Positions 40,619 through 49,898 of a DNA stretch of 62,736 nucleotides are shown here, piece by piece. The stretch is taken from NCBI GenBank assembly GCA_016935665.1, contig JAFGQN010000013.1, positions 1 to 62,736 of the forward strand. Reading direction: 5' to 3'. How positions within the stretch are numbered: the first letter of the stretch is position 1; every line of letters starts with the position of its first letter. The translations under genes were made by a program, and so were the position numbers. The DNA comes from Deltaproteobacteria bacterium (GTDB taxonomy: Bacteria > Myxococcota_A > Polyangia > JAAYKL01). The notes below the pieces were generated by a model. The model had not been told where the DNA came from, searched no databases, and saw only the letters and a program-made list of their open reading frames with translations.

Positions 40619-41710
40619 TTATTTACTAAGCAGTTCATCCAGCTTTTCACGGATAATGGCCTCTGCGAGATCCGGGACCACTTCCCAGACGACTTTTTCG
40701 ACCACATCCTCAGTCAGCGCCATAATTGCCTGAGCCTGTTCGCTTGTCAAGCCCTCAACCCCTGCGACGACATCTTTGGCGGCCTGGCTGGCAGCGCTTT
40801 GCAAATGGCGTGCAGATGCACTCGCCGTCGCTTTTTGAATTGGGGATTCCGCCACAGGTTTCGCAGGTGCAGATTTTTCGGAGGCGCGACTCGGTGTTCT
40901 ATCCAATTCGATGGCGTCTTCGCGTACTTCCTGCGGAATCTTGCCCCCCTGTGCATTCATTTGAGCGAGCTCAGCAAGAGTTCCCACCTGAATTTCACTG
41001 GCATGTTCTTCTTCTGCGATTTCGATGGGCTCCGGCTCCGCCACTGGCATTTTTATAGAACTGCGAGTGGTGCTCATACTCGGTTGCGTTTCGGATGCTT
41101 TGGGCGGTGCATTTACCGCAACGGGCTGTACCGGACGAACCGTTTCATCCAGGAGTCCGGGCCTGGGGAACGCATGCAACGTGGAACTTGTGGATGCCAT
41201 ATCTGCAACGCCATCTCTTTTCGTCGCTGCCGAAATGGAACTGCGACTGGGCCTGGCGGGTACTACGCCGGTGGAAACGGAACTGGTCGTCGCGCTTGCA
41301 GCAGGTGCCGGTGTCTGTGCAGGTGCCGGGGCGGGTACAGCATTGGCACACAACTCAGCGACTCTATCTATGAGTTTGGTGGTATCGAATGGTTTTTTTA
41401 TATGTTCAGTGGCGCCAACACTTTTTCCCCTCGTCTCGTCGTACGGGGTTGAGATGCCACTCATAATAACCAGTGGTGTATGCGACAACCCCGCGTCCTG
41501 TCGAATGGTCTGACAGACATCGTACCCACTCACGCCCGTCATCCCGGCGTCAGCTATGATAATATCCGGAGAAAGTTCTCTGGCTTTTTCAATGGCAGCT
41601 TGCCCGGAGGGAACGGTGATGATATCAAAATCCTCTCCCAGAAATGTTTTTTCCATAATCAGACGCATTGTAGCGCTATCATCTGCAAATAGTAGAGTTT
41701 TACTAGACAA
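40619..41710 (-). CDS. response regulator receiver protein with Pro/Ala-rich linker and C-terminal helical motif
   Basis: A 363-residue protein. Residues 1-120 form a receiver domain (LLFADDSATMRLIME, the phospho-acceptor in IIIADAGMTGVSGYD, the Thr/Ser switch in LVIMSG and the lysine in HIKKPFDT). The middle (about 125-300) is rich in Ala, Pro and Ser and disordered. The last 50 residues (LTSEQAQAIMALTEDVVEKV, then LAEAIIREKLDELL) form amphipathic helices also found at the end of delta-proteobacterial receiver proteins. No DNA-binding domain. It precedes serS by 30 bases. Confidence 0.85.
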   Translation of the reverse strand: MSSKTLLFADDSATMRLIMEKTFLGEDFDIITVPSGQAAIEKARELSPDIIIADAGMTGVSGYDVCQTIRQDAGLSHTPLVIMSGISTPYDETRGKSVGATEHIKKPFDTTKLIDRVAELCANAVPAPAPAQTPAPAASATTSSVSTGVVPARPSRSSISAATKRDGVADMASTSSTLHAFPRPGLLDETVRPVQPVAVNAPPKASETQPSMSTTRSSIKMPVAEPEPIEIAEEEHASEIQVGTLAELAQMNAQGGKIPQEVREDAIELDRTPSRASEKSAPAKPVAESPIQKATASASARHLQSAASQAAKDVVAGVEGLTSEQAQAIMALTEDVVEKVVWEVVPDLAEAIIREKLDELLSK

Positions 41711-41882
41711 GAAACCCTCCCTGGCGCCTGAAGCACCATCATTTTTTTAAAACGACATAATAAATCCTAATCTCTATATGTGTGCATCGTCAAGAAAACT
41801 GCCGAATTAATAAACGCTTTCATTTTTTTCACTTTATCTTCGGTACACGGTGCCATATATATCCCAAATCAGGAGGGGTGCC

Positions 41883-42524
41883 ATGGCTGACAGTCTGTTT
41901 AAAAAATATGGAGTATCTTTAAAGACGAATGATATCCTGTTTAATACTGGCGATGACGGGACAGAGATGTACGTCATTCGCAGCGGCGCCGTGCGAGTCG
42001 TGATTCGTTCAAAGGCTGGCATCGATAAAACACTGGCGATTCTGGGGCCGGGAGAATTTGTGGGAGAGATGTCGGTACTGACCAATCAACCGCGTTCAGC
42101 GACGGCCATTATCGAAGAGGATGCCGAATTGCTTGTGGTGGGCGTGAAAGTCCTTGAAGAAATGATAGTTCACAATACGGAAATTGCGCTTCGGCTGGTT
42201 CGCAAACTGGCGTCCAGACTGGTCGCTGCGGATTCGCTGATACAGGTACTGCTCCATCGGGATGCCAATGCACGGGTGATAGAGAATTTAAAACGGCTGG
42301 CGCGGCTTCACGCCAGTGACGATGGTGCCAGCGCCCGCTTCAGAGTGGATTTCGAGGGTATGGCGGAGCAGGTGGGTATCTCGGTACAGGAAGCCGAAGA
42401 TGTGATGATGAAATTAATCAGCGCCGGGTTTGTGAATCAGGACGAGGGCGATTGGGTGATTTCAAATATTGCGGATATAGATGAGTTTCTGAATTTCCTC
42501 AGATTAAAGGAACAGTATCGATAG
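41883..42524 (+). CDS. Crp/Fnr-type cyclic-nucleotide-binding regulator
   Basis: A 213-residue protein with an N-terminal cNMP-binding domain: GDDGTEMYVIRSGAVRVV, ILGPGEFVGEMSVLTNQPR and SATAIIEEDAELLVV. A long dimerisation helix follows, and the C-terminal part (about 150-213) looks like a winged helix (VGISVQEAEDVMMKLISAGF). An AGGAGG site precedes the ATG at 41883. The stop is 4 bases before folC, so both are probably cotranscribed. Target genes unknown. Confidence 0.85.
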   Translation: MADSLFKKYGVSLKTNDILFNTGDDGTEMYVIRSGAVRVVIRSKAGIDKTLAILGPGEFVGEMSVLTNQPRSATAIIEEDAELLVVGVKVLEEMIVHNTEIALRLVRKLASRLVAADSLIQVLLHRDANARVIENLKRLARLHASDDGASARFRVDFEGMAEQVGISVQEAEDVMMKLISAGFVNQDEGDWVISNIADIDEFLNFLRLKEQYR

Positions 42525-42528
42525 TTCA

Positions 42529-43779
42529 ATGGCCGAACATTATACTGATGATGCATCCGATGTGCTGACTGAGTTGTTTCAGATTAGTGCAAGTGGTATA
42601 TCCATGGGGCTCGAGCGAATGGTTCGGGCCTGTGAATTGCTGGGCCATCCCGAAAAAAATATACGAGCGATTCAGGTCGCCGGGACCAATGGCAAGGGGT
42701 CGGTTTCCGGCATGCTCGATGCGGCGCTGCGCCACAGTGGGTATCGCGTTGGATTGTTCACGTCGCCCCATATTCATCGATTTACAGAGCGAATTCGCGT
42801 GGATGGAGAGGAAATATCTCTCAACGAGTTAATCCCTCTATTGAATCGGGTGCTCGCGCTAACCAAAAGAGAAGATGGGGTACGGCTCACTTTTTTTGAG
42901 GTGGCGACCCTTGCGGCATTTCTGGCCTTTTTGCAGGCGCGGGTGGATGTGGTTGTGCTGGAAGTGGGGCTTGGTGGCCGTCTGGACGCCACTTCGGTTG
43001 TGACGCCTCAGGTGGGAGTGATAACCTCCATTGGCCTGGATCATACCGATTGGCTGGGGGACACCATACCACAGATTGCTCGGGAGAAAGCGGGCATCGT
43101 AAAACCGGAGATGACCCTTTGCATTGGAAAATTGCCGGTAGATGCAAAACGTGAAATCCTGCGTGTGGCTATGGAACAAAATGCAAAGGTTGTTGAGGTT
43201 TTGTCGCCACTGAAGATGTCGACGATTCTGCATGGAGAGACACGTTTTTTTGAGCAGCCGCATCAATTGTGGAACGCGGCGTTGGCTCTTGAAGCGTTCG
43301 GTGCATTTGTTCAGTCTGATGGAAAAGACAATGATAATCTGGCGACATTTTTAGCTGCCATGGTAGACTTTTCGGTGCCTTGCCGGTACGAGTGGATCGC
43401 TTCGCAAACTTGTCACTTTCTGTTGGATGGCGCCCACAATATGGATGCAATGAAGGTGCTGGTGGAAACGCTTCGAAAAGAGAAGGTGGATTTGGCCCAT
43501 ATTGTGTTTGGGGCATTGAAAGGCAAGCCGGTGGATGAGATGATTGCATTGCTGCAGACGTTTAAAAAGGAAATTCTCATTGTGCCGGCACCTGTGGCGC
43601 GCAATATGGATGTGGCGGCAGTGGCGTCGAAATGGAACTTGAAAAGCATGAGCATGACCGATGCGTTGAAGCTCAGGCCAGCTGGAAAAACCGTTCTGGT
43701 GACCGGTTCCTTCTTTGTGGCTGCGGACGCGAGGCGGCTTTTGATACAGAAAAAGGCGGAGCCACCAATCGCTCTGTAA
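42529..43779 (+). CDS. folC: bifunctional folylpolyglutamate/dihydrofolate synthase
   Basis: A 416-residue Mur-ligase-like enzyme adding glutamate to dihydropteroate and folates. The ATP loop is QVAGTNGKGSVSGMLD, followed by VGLFTSPHIHRFTERIR. VVLEVGLGGRLDATSVV and HTDWLGDTIPQIAREKAGIV are typical, and the C-terminal domain has LLDGAHNMDAM. The start lies 4 bases after the Crp-like gene. Translation probably depends on coupling since no close ribosome site is visible. Confidence 0.95.
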   Translation: MAEHYTDDASDVLTELFQISASGISMGLERMVRACELLGHPEKNIRAIQVAGTNGKGSVSGMLDAALRHSGYRVGLFTSPHIHRFTERIRVDGEEISLNELIPLLNRVLALTKREDGVRLTFFEVATLAAFLAFLQARVDVVVLEVGLGGRLDATSVVTPQVGVITSIGLDHTDWLGDTIPQIAREKAGIVKPEMTLCIGKLPVDAKREILRVAMEQNAKVVEVLSPLKMSTILHGETRFFEQPHQLWNAALALEAFGAFVQSDGKDNDNLATFLAAMVDFSVPCRYEWIASQTCHFLLDGAHNMDAMKVLVETLRKEKVDLAHIVFGALKGKPVDEMIALLQTFKKEILIVPAPVARNMDVAAVASKWNLKSMSMTDALKLRPAGKTVLVTGSFFVAADARRLLIQKKAEPPIAL

Positions 43780-43907
43780 CTCTGAAGTGTCGGTTTTTAT
43801 GTCGGAATCTTGCTTATCTGTCGCATCGTACTAAAATAATATCCAACCATTTTTAACCAGGCATCTTTGAAAGATTGAATTGGCGTGCCTGTCTGTCGGA
43901 GGGCGTA

Positions 43908-44477
43908 ATGAAAAAGTATTGCATTTTTATGTTGGTTTTGATGTGCGCAGGGCTGTTCGTCGCTTGTGAACCGGCGGCGACGGAAGCCGAACTCAAACAA
44001 ATGTGTGAAAACCTTACAAAGGTACGCGGCGAGGCAAAAGTACCTACTGTTGCGGATTTAACCGAAAAGCTGACCGAAGAATATGCCGGCAAGGAAAAGA
44101 AGTTGCTGGACTGGAAAGCCAGAGATATGAAAGGTTGGGATGAGGAGCTTTTGGCTCGGCAAAAAAGGCTGACCGATAATCCGGATGAGACCGACGATGC
44201 GGGTGAACCCATGACCCCCGAAAAGCTCACGGAAATATATGCGAAAAAGAAAGAGATTGGGGCCAAACAGTTCGATGATGATTTGCTGAAACTCACCGTT
44301 GAAAAGAAAGAAAAACTCGCTGGTTTGGGGGATATTGTAGCGGCTGCCCAAAAGGAATTTGATACAAAAACCGCTGAGTGTCTCACCGCTGCCAAATCAG
44401 AGAAAGTATCGCAGTCCCTGGCCCAGTGTCGCATCAATGCCCCGGACAAAGACGCCTACTGGAACAAATGCAAGTAA
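43908..44477 (+). CDS. lipoprotein with four-cysteine domain split by a Lys/Glu-rich insert (paralogue of 4199-4552)
   Basis: The signal MKKYCIFMLVLMCAGLFVAC ends in a lipobox, and CGGAGGG precedes the ATG. The mature protein has 170 residues: ELKQMCENLTKVRG, a charged helical insert of about 110 residues (KEKKLLDWKARDMKGWD, LTEIYAKKKEIG, LTVEKKEKLAG), then TAECLTAAKSEKVSQSLAQ and CRINAPDKDAYWNKCK. The ends match the lipoprotein at 4199-4552, including all four mature cysteines. Function unknown. Confidence 0.72.
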   Translation: MKKYCIFMLVLMCAGLFVACEPAATEAELKQMCENLTKVRGEAKVPTVADLTEKLTEEYAGKEKKLLDWKARDMKGWDEELLARQKRLTDNPDETDDAGEPMTPEKLTEIYAKKKEIGAKQFDDDLLKLTVEKKEKLAGLGDIVAAAQKEFDTKTAECLTAAKSEKVSQSLAQCRINAPDKDAYWNKCK

Positions 44478-44539
44478 GAACGCCTCCCGATGTTCGAGAA
44501 CGAAAGAAACAGAAAAATATCGAGGGGTTGATTCGAGTA

Positions 44540-45778
44540 TTAGAATGTGGCGCTGAGGACCGCGCCATTCATCTCGCCGCTCAGTACAGGGACGACCTGT
44601 AATCTGGGGGAATTCGCAGCGGAGCTGCCCATTCTGCGAGCCTTCAGATACTTCAATGTGAACGTGGTGGATACAACAAATGAAGCAACGGCCAGTGCGC
44701 CAAATGTACCCAGCAGCGCACTGTTCGCAATTATTTTGTCGTGAGCGCGGTTGATATTGCGGGTGTGCGCATCCAGTCGCTCCTGTACGCCGGTTTTGTC
44801 GCTGAAAGTTATTTCGTACCAGGGCTGGTATTTCATATCGAATTCGCGCGGGGTCATGTAGGGCTCGTCCCTGTCCGGATCCGGATTGTTTACCCCTTCG
44901 TCCACTTCATCCCAATCGGCTTTGAGAGTGTCCCGATTGTAAAGTTCGGTATCTTTTTTGTCGATTTCCCTGCTTAGCTGAACTCCGGAAAGAATGGCGC
45001 CAACTGTGGCGCCAAGACCAGCGACACCGGTGCTGATAGCCACAATCAGATACAGTTTCGACCTTGGGGTCTCCGTGGGGGCGGCAATGTCTTTATTGCT
45101 GAAATCCGGTTCTTTTTTGTCGGTTTCCACTTCCTTTGCCTCCGGGTCCACTGGGGTGGAGGGGGAGGTCTGCAGATCGCTGGAATCGTCTGTGACGGTG
45201 GCGCCGTTTTTTTGCTGATCCGCTTGCAGCGCTGCCTTTTCATCGTCATCGAGTGGTAGAAACTGGGCACTGAGAACAAACATGACTGCCCCCTGAAGTT
45301 CCTGGTCCGCCTGATCTGCGGATGGGGCGAAGAAACGCTTCATGGTGAGCAGGGCATCTTCTTTTATATCGAGCAATTTCACCTTGCCCAGTATCTGTGA
45401 ATCGTGTTTGCTCAACTCCACTACCAGTGCGACGCGGGCGTCCAGGTCATCAGAGTACTTCAACGCACATTTTTCATCGCAGCCATTTTTACTTTTCTTC
45501 ACCGCATCGTTCACCTTGTGTTCATTTATTAGGGAAATATGCGAACCGACGCTGGTGGCCGCGGCCTCGCGCACCACATCGTACAAATATTTTCGTTGTG
45601 AATCCTTCAGGTCAATTGTGTCGCTAACCGGGAAAACAGCCAGTTTGGGTTTGTCGGCAGATGCGTAGGATGCCATGAGCGTCGTTGACAATAAGGCAAT
45701 GCCAAACATAAATGCAATTCCACGCGTGTGGTCAAAGCGGGGATTGCGGAAAAAACCAAAAACCACATCAAAAATCAT
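44540..45778 (-). CDS. membrane protein with periplasmic domain, unknown function
   Basis: A 412-residue protein. I start it at 45778 (MIFDVVFGFF), 7 bases after AGGAG. A hydrophobic N-terminus (FGIALLSTTLMASYASA) acts as signal peptide. About residues 40-185 form an alpha/beta domain (KLAVFPVSDTIDLKDSQ, HISLINEHKVNDAV, VALVVELSKHDSQ) that recalls CsgG-like or putative sensor domains of myxobacteria. An acidic linker follows, then two membrane helices near 250-275 and 350-380 around an Asp/Glu-rich loop. No enzyme motif. Confidence 0.7.
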   Translation of the reverse strand: MIFDVVFGFFRNPRFDHTRGIAFMFGIALLSTTLMASYASADKPKLAVFPVSDTIDLKDSQRKYLYDVVREAAATSVGSHISLINEHKVNDAVKKSKNGCDEKCALKYSDDLDARVALVVELSKHDSQILGKVKLLDIKEDALLTMKRFFAPSADQADQELQGAVMFVLSAQFLPLDDDEKAALQADQQKNGATVTDDSSDLQTSPSTPVDPEAKEVETDKKEPDFSNKDIAAPTETPRSKLYLIVAISTGVAGLGATVGAILSGVQLSREIDKKDTELYNRDTLKADWDEVDEGVNNPDPDRDEPYMTPREFDMKYQPWYEITFSDKTGVQERLDAHTRNINRAHDKIIANSALLGTFGALAVASFVVSTTFTLKYLKARRMGSSAANSPRLQVVPVLSGEMNGAVLSATF

Positions 45779-45957
45779 CACATATCTCCTTAGCTGCAAA
45801 GTTGACCGAGAATTTACATTCATACCGGAACTGGGATAGTAGCCAGGTTATCGTGCTTTTTCAATCTGCTATTTGGTCGAATAACCGATTGTGAGTGAAG
45901 TCGATGTATCCCGGGGTGTCATGAGTGATATTTGTGTTGTCATTGGGAAGTGGAAAC

Positions 45958-46914
45958 TCAGTGATGGTGCCACTGCACCACAAAGCCGGCATCGGAAATC
46001 ATCTTCAGATCATCTTCCACCGCCCTGCCTCGCGTCGTCAGATATCCGCCCACCATCATGCCATCCGCGCCGCAAATAAGACTCCAGGATTGCAAATCCC
46101 CAAGATTGAACTCACGGCCCCCGCAGACGCGAATTTCTTTAGTGGGCATCATCAGTCTTGCCACAGCGATAAATTTGAGACAGTCCAAAGGGGCGATGGG
46201 AGCGTCGATTTCAACTTTGGTCCCCAAAACCGGGTTAAAAAAGTTGAGGGGCACCGAATCCACATCCAGCTCTCTTATCTGGTTCAGCAGTTCCACCCGC
46301 TGTGCAAGGGACTCGCCAAGGCCCACCAAACCGCCGCAACACACAGCAAGTCCAACCTTTTTGGCGACGCGAATGGTATCCACCGCGTCTTCCCAGGGCC
46401 GAGTGGTGCAAATACTGGAGTAAAAGCTTTGGGCGGTTTCGATATTGCAATGATAACGGGTGAGCCCGGCGTTTCGCAGGCGTATCAGCGTTTCTTTGGA
46501 GATATTGCCCAGGGAAGCACAGGGCAGGGCTTCCAATGTGTCGCAAAGGGTGCGGATTGTGGTCTCCAGACTCTGAACTTCCGCTTCATCAGCTACCGCC
46601 ACACCAGAGGTGACAATGCCAAATCGGGAGGCTTTGTTGGCCTGCGATTCTTTTCCCTTCTGAACGATGACATCTGTATCCATCAATTTGTAACACGCCA
46701 CATTATCCACTTCGTTATGGGCGGACTGGGCACAGAACTTACAATCCTCTGTGCACATTCCGCTTTTGGCGTTTACGATTCCGCACAGATTCACAGTGTT
46801 GCCGCGGTGGGCCAGACGCGCTTCGTTGGCCCTGAAAAACAGTTTGTACATTTCGCGGCCCTCTGTCTTAAGCAGTGACAGCGCTTCTTCGGTAGAAATA
46901 GGGGTCGTCATCAT
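45958..46914 (-). CDS. bioB: biotin synthase
   Basis: A 318-residue radical SAM enzyme inserting sulfur into dethiobiotin. The cluster motif is SGMCTEDCKFCAQSA (C-x3-C-x2-C). YHCNIETAQSFYSSIC, GGLVGLGESLAQRVELLNQI, SVPLNFFNPVLGT and IRVCGGREFNLGDLQ are typical of BioB, including the arginine in the last motif that binds the auxiliary 2Fe-2S cluster. The ATG at 46914 overlaps the larE stop by 4 bases. It is the last gene of the nadA-thiGHS-larE-bioB operon. Confidence 0.93.
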   Translation of the reverse strand: MMTTPISTEEALSLLKTEGREMYKLFFRANEARLAHRGNTVNLCGIVNAKSGMCTEDCKFCAQSAHNEVDNVACYKLMDTDVIVQKGKESQANKASRFGIVTSGVAVADEAEVQSLETTIRTLCDTLEALPCASLGNISKETLIRLRNAGLTRYHCNIETAQSFYSSICTTRPWEDAVDTIRVAKKVGLAVCCGGLVGLGESLAQRVELLNQIRELDVDSVPLNFFNPVLGTKVEIDAPIAPLDCLKFIAVARLMMPTKEIRVCGGREFNLGDLQSWSLICGADGMMVGGYLTTRGRAVEDDLKMISDAGFVVQWHHH

Positions 46915-47786
46915 TTCGTTCCTGTTTCGCCAGCCGCTCTGGCATCTTCTTTTACCTGGCTGGACAGTGTTTCGTTCATGGAACCGGTGCGATAGCCTTC
47001 CAAATCCAGACACACATATTTATATCCGGCTTCTTTAAGCTGGCGCACAACCTTGGCCCGTGTTGTATCTTCAATTAACCGGGCAATCTCGCCAGAGGGG
47101 ACTTCGATTCGACACAATTCGTCGTAGTCGCGTACTCGCAAGCCCGAAAATCCCAAATCCCCAAGGGCGTATTCGGCTTTTTCGATTCGCCCCAGTTTTT
47201 GTAAAGTAATGGGTTGTCCGTATGGCACTCGTGATGATAGACAGGCGAATGCCGGTTTGTTCCATGTGGGCAGGCCCATCTCTTTAGATAACGCGCGGAT
47301 TTCATCTTTCGTGAACGCCAAATCCACCAGCGGCGCTTTTACCCGAAGCTTTTTGGCCGCATCCATGCCGGGTCGAAAGTCTCCCAGATCATCGGCGTTG
47401 CTGCCTTCGATAACATATTTGCATCCCAGTTCATCGGCGGCTTTCCACACGCCTCTAAACAGAATGCTCTTGCAGGCAAAACAGCGGGTGGGGGGATTGG
47501 TGTTGTAGGCTTCATTCGCCATCTCATTGGTGTCGATGAAGTGAATTCTCGCGCCCATCTGTTTGGCCAGTCGAATCGCATCCTCCTGCTCGCGCTTCGA
47601 ATAGCTGGGAGAGCGACCGATGACGCCAACGGCCTTTTCGCCAAGCACATCAGTGGCCACGGCCAATAAAAAGGTGCTGTCCACTCCGCCAGAGTATGCC
47701 ACTACTGCGGATTCCAGGTCAGCGATGTATTCCTTCAATGCGTCATATTTTTTGTTCAAGGCGTCTGTCATTTGAAAATTCGTCAC
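46911..47786 (-). CDS. larE: ATP-dependent sacrificial sulfur transferase LarE
   Basis: A 291-residue PP-loop enzyme. It has AYSGGVDSTFLLAV, PPTRCFACKSILF, EGSNADDLGDFRPGM and FACLSSRVPYGQPI. In Lactobacillus LarE the corresponding cysteine gives up its sulfur to build the nickel-pincer cofactor. Here no larA, larB or larC lies in the window. It is embedded between thiS (3-base gap) and bioB (4-base overlap), so another sulfur-transfer task in cofactor synthesis is possible. The true start may be the ATG at 47771 (MTDALNKKY). Confidence 0.9.
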   Translation of the reverse strand: MTNFQMTDALNKKYDALKEYIADLESAVVAYSGGVDSTFLLAVATDVLGEKAVGVIGRSPSYSKREQEDAIRLAKQMGARIHFIDTNEMANEAYNTNPPTRCFACKSILFRGVWKAADELGCKYVIEGSNADDLGDFRPGMDAAKKLRVKAPLVDLAFTKDEIRALSKEMGLPTWNKPAFACLSSRVPYGQPITLQKLGRIEKAEYALGDLGFSGLRVRDYDELCRIEVPSGEIARLIEDTTRAKVVRQLKEAGYKYVCLDLEGYRTGSMNETLSSQVKEDARAAGETGTK

Positions 47787-47789
47787 TTT

Positions 47790-47990
47790 TCACCCCCCAC
47801 CCATCAATTGAATGATTTCGACGTTGTCGCCATCTTCAAGCGTGTGCGTCATCCACTGCTCTTTGGGCACGACAGTTTCGTTGATTTCAACGATGGTCAT
47901 GGGGCTTTTGATGTTGTACTGGTTAAGTAGAATCACAATGCTGGTTTCTGGTTCTATCTTGCTGGGTTTGCCATTTACTGTGATATTCAT
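47790..47990 (-). CDS. thiS: thiamine biosynthesis sulfur-carrier protein ThiS
   Basis: A 66-residue ubiquitin-like protein. It begins MNITVNGKPSKIEPETSI, contains IVEINETVVPKEQW and ends in the essential Gly-Gly (VEIIQLMGGG). Its C-terminus carries the sulfur for the thiazole ring of thiamine. It needs an adenylating enzyme such as ThiF, which is not in this operon. It lies 10 bases after thiH. Confidence 0.95.
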   Translation of the reverse strand: MNITVNGKPSKIEPETSIVILLNQYNIKSPMTIVEINETVVPKEQWMTHTLEDGDNVEIIQLMGGG

Positions 47991-48000
47991 CTTTTAATTC

Positions 48001-49116
48001 CTAACTGATAAATCCGCGGTCCCAGTCCTTGAACACCGGATCGTACCCCAGCCTGGCCAAATCCTGCTCAACTGTTTGGGGACTGCGCTGGTCATCGATT
48101 TCGAACTGCGCGCCACTCTTTTGGTCCGCCGCGCTGTAGCCGCCGGGCTCGGTTTTGGAACCGGCAGAGAACTGGGTTGCACCGATGGCCAGCAGGTTGT
48201 CGCGAAACGCGGGCTTCTCCCGGGTGGACACCACAATGCCGGCGTCATTCAGGAAGATGCGCATGGCCACAATGATATGCACGAAATCCCTGTCGGACAC
48301 CGGGTGTGGAATGGCAAAATCGTCCGGAACATTATGCAGCCTGGGCATCCCCAGCAGAACTTGACTGCGCCAGTGATTTTTTTCGAGGAATCGAGCGTGA
48401 AGGGCAAGCTTCAGAGCATCTTCGCGCCAATGCGACAGACCCCAGAGCACTCCGAGATTCAGCTTGCGCATTCCGGCGTTGCCCGCGCGGGAGAGTGCGT
48501 CCAGACGATACAGATAATTGTCTTTCGGGCTGCCGCGATGCAATTGATTGTATAACGGTTTGTGGTAGGTTTCCTGATAGAGAGTGACCCCGTCCACGCC
48601 GATTTGCGCCAGCGCGCGGTATTCATCTTCTTCGAGGGGTGGAATCTCGACGGTGACACTGGGGAATCGTTTTTTCAGTCTGGCGGCGGCGTCACACAGG
48701 AATTCCACCCCTTTTCCCGGACAGTCGCCGGTTACCAGCAAAACATGCTGTATTCCGGTCCGACTCAACGCGATGCCCTCGGCTTCCACTTCTTCAATGG
48801 AAAGGGTGCGTCGTTTAATTTTCTGGCTGCGTTTAAATCCGCAATAGGGGCAACTGCCACTGCACTTGTTCGATATGTAAAGTGGCGCGTACAGACTGAC
48901 CGCATTGCCAAACCGGGCCTGGGTAATGCGTCGCGCCTGTTGAGCCATTTCTTCCAGCAGAGGTTCGGCTCCCGGCGAGAGCAGCAGCGCCAAATCGGCG
49001 GAGGTGAGTCGGGCGCGCGTGACAATGGGGCGCACCTTTTCTGTATCCCGATTGCAAAGCAGATTCAATAAATCGGCGCCAACCGTCTGCTGAAGAACAA
49101 CACCAAAGGACGTCAT
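48001..49116 (-). CDS. thiH: 2-iminoacetate synthase ThiH
   Basis: A 371-residue radical SAM tyrosine lyase that makes dehydroglycine for thiazole synthesis, typical of anaerobes. The cluster motif is [47 protein letters not shown] and RDALSRAG-like sequence ([20 protein letters not shown]) match ThiH. The ATG overlaps the thiG stop by 4 bases. The choice of ThiH over glycine oxidase agrees with a low-oxygen lifestyle. Confidence 0.95.
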   Translation of the reverse strand: MTSFGVVLQQTVGADLLNLLCNRDTEKVRPIVTRARLTSADLALLLSPGAEPLLEEMAQQARRITQARFGNAVSLYAPLYISNKCSGSCPYCGFKRSQKIKRRTLSIEEVEAEGIALSRTGIQHVLLVTGDCPGKGVEFLCDAAARLKKRFPSVTVEIPPLEEDEYRALAQIGVDGVTLYQETYHKPLYNQLHRGSPKDNYLYRLDALSRAGNAGMRKLNLGVLWGLSHWREDALKLALHARFLEKNHWRSQVLLGMPRLHNVPDDFAIPHPVSDRDFVHIIVAMRIFLNDAGIVVSTREKPAFRDNLLAIGATQFSAGSKTEPGGYSAADQKSGAQFEIDDQRSPQTVEQDLARLGYDPVFKDWDRGFIS

Positions 49117-49883
49117 CGGATAAATCCTGTCAGAGGCGATGACGCCCGGGCTTCGCGGGATGCCGCTCCGGGGCCCGAGAGGTAACCCAACCGACCGGCG
49201 ATGGTGGCCAGCTTGAAGCCTTCTGCAATTTTCGAGGGATCCCGGGCGATGGCCAGCGCCGTATTGGCCAGCACAGCGTCGGCGCCCATTTCCATGGCTT
49301 CGGCGGCGTGACTGGGTAGACCCAGACCGGCATCCACCACAACAGGCACATTCGCGTTGTCGATGATTATTTCAATGGCATCCCGGGTGCGGATGCCCAT
49401 CCCACTGCCAATCATGGATCCCAGCGGCATTACTGTGGCGCACCCCACCTCCTCCAGATGTTTGGCCAAAATTGGATCGGCCGGCATGTACGGCAGAACG
49501 ACAAAACCGTCTTTCACCAGTTCCTCGGCCGCCTTAAGCGTTTCCACAGGGTCGGGCAACAGGGTGCGGGGATCGGGCGTGACTTCGATTTTTACCCAGG
49601 GGGGCAACCCACCGTCTCGGGCTATTTTGGCCAGACGCACCGCCTCTTTGGCGTCCCGTGCACCGGATGTGTTGGCTAAAATGAGATATTTTTCCATGTC
49701 CAGCGCTGCCAGCATGTTGTCGCTTTGGGCATCCAAATCCACCCGGCGCAATGCCACGGTAACAATCTCGGCGCCGGACGCTTCAACGGCTGCCTTCATG
49801 ACTGCGGCACTGGAAAATTTACCGGTACCTACCATTAATCTCGAAGAAAATTCCCTGCCTGCAATGACCAGTTTATCTGACAT
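49113..49883 (-). CDS. thiG: thiazole synthase ThiG
   Basis: A 256-residue TIM-barrel enzyme that builds the thiazole phosphate from DXP, dehydroglycine and ThiS thiocarboxylate. It starts [20 protein letters not shown], contains [13 protein letters not shown], the lysine in [27 protein letters not shown] and [20 protein letters not shown]. Its start is 15 bases after nadA and its end overlaps thiH by 4 bases. Confidence 0.96.
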   Translation of the reverse strand: MSDKLVIAGREFSSRLMVGTGKFSSAAVMKAAVEASGAEIVTVALRRVDLDAQSDNMLAALDMEKYLILANTSGARDAKEAVRLAKIARDGGLPPWVKIEVTPDPRTLLPDPVETLKAAEELVKDGFVVLPYMPADPILAKHLEEVGCATVMPLGSMIGSGMGIRTRDAIEIIIDNANVPVVVDAGLGLPSHAAEAMEMGADAVLANTALAIARDPSKIAEGFKLATIAGRLGYLSGPGAASREARASSPLTGFIR

Positions 49884-49898
49884 ATGTATCCATTTTTC

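Noticed and set aside
45925-46878. Long plus-strand open frame of 317 codons opposite bioB
   Set aside because: The minus strand encodes all BioB motifs without interruption; the plus-strand product has no recognisable domain and a composition typical of an antisense frame.
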